Origin: Candidatus Acetothermia bacterium
GTDB taxonomy: Bacteria; Bipolaricaulota; Bipolaricaulia; Bipolaricaulales; Bipolaricaulaceae
DNA: 11,323 nt
Reading direction: 5' to 3'
Assembly: GCA_003552425.1 (NCBI GenBank)
Contig: PUMC01000081.1
Coordinates: forward strand, 1-11,323
In this document: positions 6,466 through 11,323 of the stretch, one piece after another
Numbering within the stretch: position 1 is the stretch's first letter
Layout of the letters: each line of letters begins with the position of its first letter
Position numbers and translations under genes: made by a program
The notes under the pieces: generated by a model
Database searches by the model: none
The model's input: the letters and a program-made list of their open reading frames with translations, nothing else
Told to the model about the DNA's origin: nothing

Positions 6466-8123
6466 ATCAGGTCCACCACCCTCGCCAAGGTGCGCTCCCC
6501 CCGGTAGTCCGGCAGCAACGTCGGCGCCTTGCGATCAGACTTCACACCTGCCTTCTTGAGATCCTCCGCATAAAGCGCGGCATGGCGCAACGTAGGTTGC
6601 CCCAGCTTAACCTGCTTGACCCACGCCGCCGCAGCCAACCCGGCTCGACGACCGAACACGTTGAAATCGAGGAGCGAGTTCCCCATCAGCCGGTTCTTGC
6701 CGTGGATTCCACCGGAAACCTCTCCCCCGGCGAACAGACCCGGCACCTCTGTGGCACCTTCCGCATTGATCCCCACACCGCCGTTCTGGTAGTGGAGCGT
6801 GGGGTACGTAAGCACCGGGTCCCGCGAGGGATCGATGTCGAAGCGGTCGTACATCCGCCAGATCGCCGACAACTCCCGTCTGAAGGTTCCCGCGCCGTGG
6901 ATGAGGTCGATCATCGGCGTGTCAAGCCACACCCCCAGCATGCCGGTCGGCGTCAGCACACCCCGGCCACGTCCTCCCTGCTCTGGGGACGTACACTCGC
7001 GGATAAAAGCCCCGGACTCGACATCCCGGGGTTCGAGGGGATGTACGAACAGCTCCCCGTCCACGTTGATGGGTTGTGCGCCCATCCCTCGGACCTTCTC
7101 CGTGATCAGGAGGCCCACGATCTGCTCAGGGAATGCGGCTCCCGTGGGGTGGTACTGAACCGAATCCAAATCGCGCAGCGGAGCCCCGGCTCTGTAAGCC
7201 AACACAAGACCGTCCGCGGTGGCACCGTAATGGTTGGAAGTCGGGAACCCTTGGATGTGGAGCCTGCCCCATCCTCCTGTCGCCAGGATCGTAGCCTTGG
7301 CCCGAACGATGCGGTAGTCCTCGGTCTCCATGTTCCACAGCACGGCACCTATGACCTGTCCATCGCTATCCGTCAGGAGCTCGACCACCGGTGCAAACTC
7401 CATCACCGGAATCCTACGGCTTATGACCTCGTCCCGCAGAACGCGCATGATCTCCATGCCGGTGTAGTCCTTCGCCGAGTGCATCCGCTTACGGGACGTA
7501 CCCCCTCCGTGAATGGTGAGCATACGGCCGTGTTCGTCCTTGTCGTACATCACGCCCAGCTGTTCATGCCAACGGATGACCTCCGGAGCATCCGCCACCA
7601 ACGCTCGCACCAAGTCAGGGTTGTTGCCGAAGTGCCCGCCCCCCAGCACATCCAGGTAGTGGATCGGCGGACTGTCGGTCTCCTTATCCGCTGCTTGGAT
7701 GCCTCCTTGGGCCATCATGGAGTTGGAGTCCCCATGGCGAAGCTTGGTGGCAATGAGGATACGGTCAGCGGGTATGCCCGCCTCGTTGGCCCACAGCGCG
7801 GCGACGCTTCCGCCTCCCCCGCCGCCGATCACCAACACATCGACCTCCAGGTCTACCTGGCTGAGGTCCACCTGCGCCGGGTCCAAGAGAGGATAAGCTT
7901 CCAAGAGGTCGGCCATCTCGTGGGGTACCAACTCCCCTTTAGACGGCCCCACAGCCAGGGCCCGCTTCCCCTCCTCCTTAAAGTCGGGGTGAAACTGCTC
8001 CAGCAGCTCCTTCCGCTCCTCCAAAGAGAGGCGCTGGGGTTCCACGCCCATCCGCTGCGGTCGGGTCGCTTCCACCCGACCGATGGACTCCCGCATGCTG
8101 CTGGGATATGCGTCCGCCACCAT
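6462..8123 (-). CDS. frdA: Fumarate reductase/succinate dehydrogenase-type flavoprotein subunit
   Basis: This 553-residue flavoprotein most likely reduces fumarate to succinate. The FAD Rossmann motif is VDVLVIGGGGGGSVAALWA (94-112), and MMAQGGIQAA (136-145) follows. Residues expected for fumarate chemistry are present by motif comparison: His325 in SVQYHPTG, Glu342 in TEKVRG, Arg366 in PRDVES, His444 in HYQNGG and Arg478 in GKNRLMGNSL. The His that holds FAD covalently in E. coli FrdA is replaced by Asn134, so FAD is probably not covalently bound. About 93 residues precede the FAD domain (with FHPDFKEEGKR and VGPSKGE), and the C-terminal domain after GNSLLDFNVFGRRAG is only about 60 residues. 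AGGAGG is just 1 base before the ATG (8123) and 4 before the next codon, a GTG (8120), which may be the real start. The iron-sulfur partner gene lies immediately upstream. No membrane anchor gene is present. Confidence 0.93.
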   Translation of the reverse strand: MVADAYPSSMRESIGRVEATRPQRMGVEPQRLSLEERKELLEQFHPDFKEEGKRALAVGPSKGELVPHEMADLLEAYPLLDPAQVDLSQVDLEVDVLVIGGGGGGSVAALWANEAGIPADRILIATKLRHGDSNSMMAQGGIQAADKETDSPPIHYLDVLGGGHFGNNPDLVRALVADAPEVIRWHEQLGVMYDKDEHGRMLTIHGGGTSRKRMHSAKDYTGMEIMRVLRDEVISRRIPVMEFAPVVELLTDSDGQVIGAVLWNMETEDYRIVRAKATILATGGWGRLHIQGFPTSNHYGATADGLVLAYRAGAPLRDLDSVQYHPTGAAFPEQIVGLLITEKVRGMGAQPINVDGELFVHPLEPRDVESGAFIRECTSPEQGGRGRGVLTPTGMLGVWLDTPMIDLIHGAGTFRRELSAIWRMYDRFDIDPSRDPVLTYPTLHYQNGGVGINAEGATEVPGLFAGGEVSGGIHGKNRLMGNSLLDFNVFGRRAGLAAAAWVKQVKLGQPTLRHAALYAEDLKKAGVKSDRKAPTLLPDYRGERTLARVVDLI

Positions 8124-8128
8124 TCCTC

Positions 8129-8812
8129 CTATCGCTCCACGTCGCGCTTCTTGTACGCCTCGACCAGCTCGTCTTTGGACATCTGCTGCAACGCGTCCAA
8201 CGCTTGTTCGAAGCTGCCATCCCTGACTTCCTTCACCCGATCCGCCAAGTGCGCTGCTTGGGGCGCTCTGTAGGCACCGTGGACCCGGCGTGCCAACTGC
8301 CCCACGTGATAGTGCACGATCTCCGCAGGGCAACGCATGGCACACAACCCGCACTGCACACAGTCAAACGAAAGCTCGGCTACCTGCGCGATGTCCCCGC
8401 GCAACGCAGCCTGGATGTAGTCCATGACCTCAAGCTCCTGCGGGCAGGCCCGGGTGCAGGTGTTGCACGCCACACAGCGGGCGACCTCCGGATACAGGGC
8501 AAGGATCGGATTGGCGTTCCGATCCAGCTCCGTCAGCACCCATGGAGCTCGGTCGGCAGGCACCGAGGGGATCTGGGCGATGTACATTCCGTCTTCAGCG
8601 GTCGCCTGGCAAGCCAGATCTGCGTAAAGCTTGTAGTCACCGGGGCGGCGGTACACCGTGGCACAGGCGCCGCAGAATCCCCCTCGGCATCCAACGCCAC
8701 GAATCAGCCGGTACCCTGCATACTCCATGGCCTTCATGATGGTCAGGCCCTGCGGAACCTTGTAAGGCCTCCCCATAATGTAGACCTGGATCATCTCCAC
8801 GTCGGCGCTCAT
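8129..8812 (-). CDS. frdB: Fumarate reductase-type iron-sulfur subunit ([2Fe-2S] plus two [4Fe-4S])
   Basis: This 227-residue protein has an N-terminal plant-type ferredoxin domain with Cys42, 47, 50 and 68 (GCRGGFCGAC and DLAC), fitting one [2Fe-2S] cluster. A helical ferredoxin domain follows with Cys113/116/119/123 (CVACNTCTRACP) and Cys151/154/157/161 (CVQCGLCAMRCP), fitting two [4Fe-4S] clusters. Ordinary succinate dehydrogenase B subunits have an atypical third motif for [3Fe-4S]; the two complete motifs here look more like HdrC and the N-terminal part of archaeal thiol:fumarate reductase TfrB. It likely carries electrons from the Hdr-like subunits to the flavoprotein encoded next. Start: ATG with GGAGGTGGAAGC upstream, overlapping the hdrB stop by 4 bases. 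The C-terminal 60 residues are charged and helical (DALQQMSKDELVEAYKK). Confidence 0.92.
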   Translation of the reverse strand: MSADVEMIQVYIMGRPYKVPQGLTIMKAMEYAGYRLIRGVGCRGGFCGACATVYRRPGDYKLYADLACQATAEDGMYIAQIPSVPADRAPWVLTELDRNANPILALYPEVARCVACNTCTRACPQELEVMDYIQAALRGDIAQVAELSFDCVQCGLCAMRCPAEIVHYHVGQLARRVHGAYRAPQAAHLADRVKEVRDGSFEQALDALQQMSKDELVEAYKKRDVER

Positions 8813-9687
8813 GCTTCCACCTCCACGGCCAGGCCCCGGGCGGCCAACACCGGCCGGGGGTCGATGACCTGCTCGTCCAGCGCAGGGTCCAACCCCAGCG
8901 CCAGCGCCATCAGTTGCGTGAAGTACACACTGGGCAGTCTCGGGGCACCCGTCCGGGCAGCCTCTGCCAACCGCGCATCCAGGTTGTACTGACAAAGGGG
9001 ACAACTTGTGATCATGAGATCCGCCCCACCGGCAGCAGCAGCCTCGGAGATCGCCGTGACCCGGCGACGCACCACACCGGGGTCGCTTGCTGTCATGTAA
9101 GATCCGCAGCATTCCACCCGCTGCGCCGTAGCCACAGGTTCAGCACCGAGCACCTCGAGGATATCTTCGAGCACCGTGGGACGCTCCGGATCATCCAGGG
9201 CCACAGCACGCGGCCGTGTGAGCGTGCAGCCGTAGTAAGGCGCCACCCTTAGTCCCTCTAGCGGACGCGTCACCAGCGCGTCCAGAGCGCTGTAACCGAT
9301 GTCGTCCCGCAGCAGTTCCAACAGGTGCACCACGCGCACCCCACCTCGGTAGTCCGCTTCATCGTCCAGGAAGGCATTCACGCGTTCCAAGCGCTCGCGG
9401 TCCTCATTGAGAAAACGCTCCGAGCGTCGCAGCGTGCTGTAACACATCGAACACAGCGTCAGCAGTCTGTCCATCCCCTGCTCCTGCACGTGCGTGAGCA
9501 CACGCACAGGACCGATATGGCGCATCAGATCATCGGAAGCCAGGGAGTAAACAGTCCCGCAGCAGTTCCAGCGGGGAAGCTCCTGCATCTCCCAATCCAA
9601 CGCCTGAAGCACCGCACGCGCTGTGTGCTCCATCGCACGCGCCTGATCCGCCACGCCACAACCTGGGTAGTAGGGGATGCTGTTCAT
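8809..9687 (-). CDS. hdrB: Heterodisulfide reductase subunit B-like protein with two CCG domains
   Basis: This 292-residue protein has two complete cysteine-rich CCG motifs: Cys10, Cys42-Cys43, Cys79, Cys82 (CCGTVY, CSMC), then Cys154, Cys193-Cys194, Cys229, Cys232 (YYGCTLTRP, CCGSYM, CPLC). In methanogen HdrB these bind two noncubane [4Fe-4S] clusters that cleave the CoM-CoB heterodisulfide. The spacing of the first (31 and 35 residues) fits the published CX31-39CCX35-36CXXC pattern; the second is about one residue shorter. The chosen ATG (9687) overlaps the hdrC stop by 4 bases and starts the protein at MNSIPYYPGCG, the normal family N-terminus. Here it lies between HdrC and a fumarate reductase, so it may form a disulfide reductase or an electron-transfer module to FrdAB. 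The physiological disulfide, if any, is unknown. Confidence 0.93.
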   Translation of the reverse strand: MNSIPYYPGCGVADQARAMEHTARAVLQALDWEMQELPRWNCCGTVYSLASDDLMRHIGPVRVLTHVQEQGMDRLLTLCSMCYSTLRRSERFLNEDRERLERVNAFLDDEADYRGGVRVVHLLELLRDDIGYSALDALVTRPLEGLRVAPYYGCTLTRPRAVALDDPERPTVLEDILEVLGAEPVATAQRVECCGSYMTASDPGVVRRRVTAISEAAAAGGADLMITSCPLCQYNLDARLAEAARTGAPRLPSVYFTQLMALALGLDPALDEQVIDPRPVLAARGLAVEVEA

Positions 9688-10085
9688 GGCGTCATCTTCC
9701 GTGAAATACCCACCAGCGCGATCTGGGGGAGGCCCATCTTCGCTACATCCTCCGTGCACAGAGGCGTATTTCCTTTACGCAACGACAGCAACCGCACAGC
9801 CTCCATCACTCTGGCGATATCCACGCCCCGTGGGCAGCGCACTTCACACGCCAGACACGATGCGCAGCTCCAGGGGGCTGTTGACTCCAGTACTTTGTCA
9901 TCACCGATCTGCACGAGCCGAAGCACTTGGCTCGGCAGAAGGTCCATGTCGTCAGCAAACGGGCAACCGGCCGCGCACTTGCCGCACTGATAGCAGCGGT
10001 AGGGGGACTGGCCCGACAGCTCTTCCACACGCCGGGCGAAGTCCGCCGACAGCGTCTCCTTGGACAACCTCATCTGTTCAGCCAT
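9684..10085 (-). CDS. hdrC: Heterodisulfide reductase subunit C-like 2x[4Fe-4S] protein
   Basis: This 133-residue iron-sulfur protein has Cys31/34/37/41 (CYQCGKCAAGCP) and Cys74/77/80/84 (CASCLACEVRCP), the two cluster motifs of HdrC. YRCYQCGKC and PWSCASC are characteristic of this family. It would relay electrons between HdrA and HdrB in the cytoplasm. The ATG at 10085 is preceded by AGGAGG with a 7-base spacer; a longer reading from 10187 adds only Arg/Gly-rich sequence overlapping the protease gene. The start overlaps the protease stop by 16 bases, and its own stop overlaps hdrB by 4 bases. HdrA, the flavin-bearing bifurcating subunit, is not encoded in the window. Confidence 0.93.
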   Translation of the reverse strand: MAEQMRLSKETLSADFARRVEELSGQSPYRCYQCGKCAAGCPFADDMDLLPSQVLRLVQIGDDKVLESTAPWSCASCLACEVRCPRGVDIARVMEAVRLLSLRKGNTPLCTEDVAKMGLPQIALVGISRKMTP

Positions 10086-10618
10086 CCCCTCACCTCCTGC
10101 ACGGCGGCCGGGACGGCCGCGGCAACCTGGGGCGAAAGCTCTTCTCCAAACGGAGGATCTCGCGGAATACCGATCGCCAGCGCCCACACCTCGGGCACCC
10201 GAAGATCGCGGGCGGAGACGGACGCCGACCGTTCATCCGGCGACACAGTGTGAGCGGCGATGGACGCCGCCCCTACGGGCTCCCGGAGCAGCGTGCGCAG
10301 TGTCTCCAGCGCTTGCGTCAGGTTCATTCCGTGCGGTCCGCGCCGCTCGCCGCCCGCGGCCTCCAGCGCCGGCAGCGGCATCAGCTGGAGATCACCGGGG
10401 GATAGGAAGGGCGCAGCGTCGACGATCAACACCCTGGAGAAACCCAACAACGACTGGGCGAGGTATGCCCCTCCCTGCCGGCTCTCCCAAACGCTTACCC
10501 CACGCTGCCCGGTGACATGACGCGCCACGCGAACACCCACACCGTCGTCCGTGCAGTATGGATTACCCATGCCAACAACCGCCTGGTCAGCGTCCGACAC
10601 GCCGAAGGAACGTGCCAT
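10070..10618 (-). CDS. [NiFe] hydrogenase maturation protease (HyaD/HybD/HycI family)
   Basis: This 182-residue protein belongs to the M52 endopeptidases that remove the C-terminal tail of the hydrogenase large subunit once nickel is inserted. The family signature is VVGMGNPYCTDDGVGVRVA (14-32). Candidate nickel-contacting residues are Asp25, Asp67 (VLIVDAAP) and His96 (GPHGMNL), matching Glu16, Asp62 and His93 of E. coli HybD; an acidic Asp at the first position is common in relatives. The ATG at 10618 is preferred because GGAGG lies 12 bases upstream and it leaves a short N-terminus before the signature. A GTG at 10600 or a longer form from 10681 cannot be excluded. The gene overlaps the end of the large subunit gene by 32 bases, so enzyme and substrate are made from coupled reading frames. 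It most likely acts on that neighbour. Confidence 0.9.
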   Translation of the reverse strand: MARSFGVSDADQAVVGMGNPYCTDDGVGVRVARHVTGQRGVSVWESRQGGAYLAQSLLGFSRVLIVDAAPFLSPGDLQLMPLPALEAAGGERRGPHGMNLTQALETLRTLLREPVGAASIAAHTVSPDERSASVSARDLRVPEVWALAIGIPRDPPFGEELSPQVAAAVPAAVQEVRGWLNR

Positions 10619-11323
10619 CGGGTCCGTACACCTCCAGTGCCAACGGCAATTCACCCGGGAGAAAGTGGGTGGAACAAGCAAGACACGGGTCGTAAGCGCG
10701 GAAGGCCATCTCGACTCTGTTCAGCAATCGATCGTCGAGTTCTCCCTGCCGAACCACTTCCTCAGCCATAGCCTTGACGGACATGCTGATCGGGCCGGAG
10801 TTGTGGGTTGTGGCAACGATCAGGTTGACGTGCTTCATCAGCCCCTGCTCGTCCAGTTTGTACTCGTGGAACAGCGTTCCCCGAGCAGCCTCGATCACCC
10901 CTATACCCTCCCCAGGAGTGGACAAACGTGCCCTGACCTCGGTGCCCGTGAGCGCATCGTCGGCAACCAGCTGTTGGGCTGCTTCAGCAGCCTGCACCAT
11001 CTCCACCAGCCGTGCCCAATGGTAGGCAAACGTGGCGTGTACCGGCCGCTCGTCGAAGTGGTCCAAGAAGCGCTCGAACTCCTCCTGAGCCATTGGCGTG
11101 GCCATGCGATCGGCAACGTTCAACCGGGCCAGCGGGCCCACCTGGTACAGGCCCGATGTGGGACCGGCCTCAAGTCCTGTCCAACCCATGCTCTTGAGGT
11201 ACGGGAACTTGGCGTACGTCCAAGGCTCGATGTGCTCCTCAATGAGCGAGAGTCCCTCCCGGGCATCGCCGAGGAACAGCTCTTCACCCTCCGAAGACAC
11301 CACCCTCAACCGTCCGTCGTAGA
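10587..11323 (-). CDS. mvhA: [NiFe] hydrogenase large subunit, group 3 (MvhA/HoxH-like), partial (N-terminus beyond right edge)
   Basis: The last 244 residues or so are present and the frame is open to the right edge, so the N-terminal CxxC nickel motif is not seen. The C-terminal nickel motif DPCLACSTH is intact, followed by a 25-residue tail (FLPGELPLALEVYG onward) of the kind removed by a maturation protease after His. VGPLARLNVADRMATPMAQEE and IEAARGTLFHEY, with LIVATTHNSGPISMSV, resemble cytosolic group 3 enzymes of the MvhA (3c) and HoxH (3d) types. The hdrC and hdrB genes downstream favour 3c, in which hydrogenase, MvhD and Hdr form one complex. It would oxidise H2 and feed electrons to the Hdr/fumarate reductase subunits, or release H2 in reverse. 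The small subunit should lie upstream, outside the window. The subgroup is inferred rather than demonstrated. Confidence 0.92.
   Translation of the reverse strand, partial: YDGRLRVVSSEGEELFLGDAREGLSLIEEHIEPWTYAKFPYLKSMGWTGLEAGPTSGLYQVGPLARLNVADRMATPMAQEEFERFLDHFDERPVHATFAYHWARLVEMVQAAEAAQQLVADDALTGTEVRARLSTPGEGIGVIEAARGTLFHEYKLDEQGLMKHVNLIVATTHNSGPISMSVKAMAEEVVRQGELDDRLLNRVEMAFRAYDPCLACSTHFLPGELPLALEVYGPDGTFLRRVGR

Noticed and set aside
6447..8273. A 608-codon open frame on the plus strand opposite the fumarate reductase flavoprotein
   Set aside because: It is antisense to frdA and korD, and its product shows only His/Arg/Pro-rich low-similarity sequence typical of shadow frames in GC-rich DNA. 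The minus strand has clear motifs throughout.
1..11323. CRISPR arrays, tRNA or rRNA genes, insertion sequences or prophage genes
   Set aside because: None seen: coding density is very high, no repeated spacer pattern, no transposase or integrase frame, and no tRNA-like cloverleaf was noticed by eye.

Overview
The window is a GC-rich stretch, and every gene I can support lies on the minus strand. It suggests a free-living anaerobic bacterium. RmuC is a bacterial protein, while the rest of the window encodes oxygen-sensitive, hydrogen- and ferredoxin-linked enzymes: a [NiFe] hydrogenase, heterodisulfide-reductase subunits, a 2-oxoacid:ferredoxin oxidoreductase and a two-subunit iron-sulfur fumarase. 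Strong AGGAGG-type ribosome binding sites and some GTG/TTG starts are seen. I cannot name the phylum from the sequence.

Layout in transcription order, right to left: [NiFe] hydrogenase large subunit (group 3, MvhA-like, cut by the right edge); its maturation protease; HdrC; HdrB; a fumarate reductase iron-sulfur subunit; the fumarate reductase flavoprotein; a KorD-type ferredoxin; KorA; KorB; fumarase alpha; fumarase beta; and malic enzyme. These twelve genes overlap or are at most 37 bases apart, several with 4-base stop/start overlaps, so they read as one operon. A GC-rich hairpin at 1249-1281 follows the malic enzyme gene. After a short gap containing a near-perfect 19-base palindrome comes rmuC, cut by the left edge.

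Taken together the operon looks like one metabolic module. Malic enzyme, fumarase, fumarate reductase and 2-oxoglutarate:ferredoxin oxidoreductase link pyruvate, malate, fumarate, succinate and 2-oxoglutarate, which is the reductive arm of the TCA cycle. Only succinyl-CoA formation is missing. The hydrogenase and HdrBC genes next to a soluble fumarate reductase suggest that H2 electrons are sent to fumarate. If HdrA and MvhD/G lie just upstream, the same complex could reduce ferredoxin by flavin-based bifurcation and so supply KorAB. This energetic coupling is inference: the bifurcating subunit HdrA, the hydrogenase small subunit and the Kor gamma subunit are not in the window. The reverse, oxidative direction is an alternative reading.
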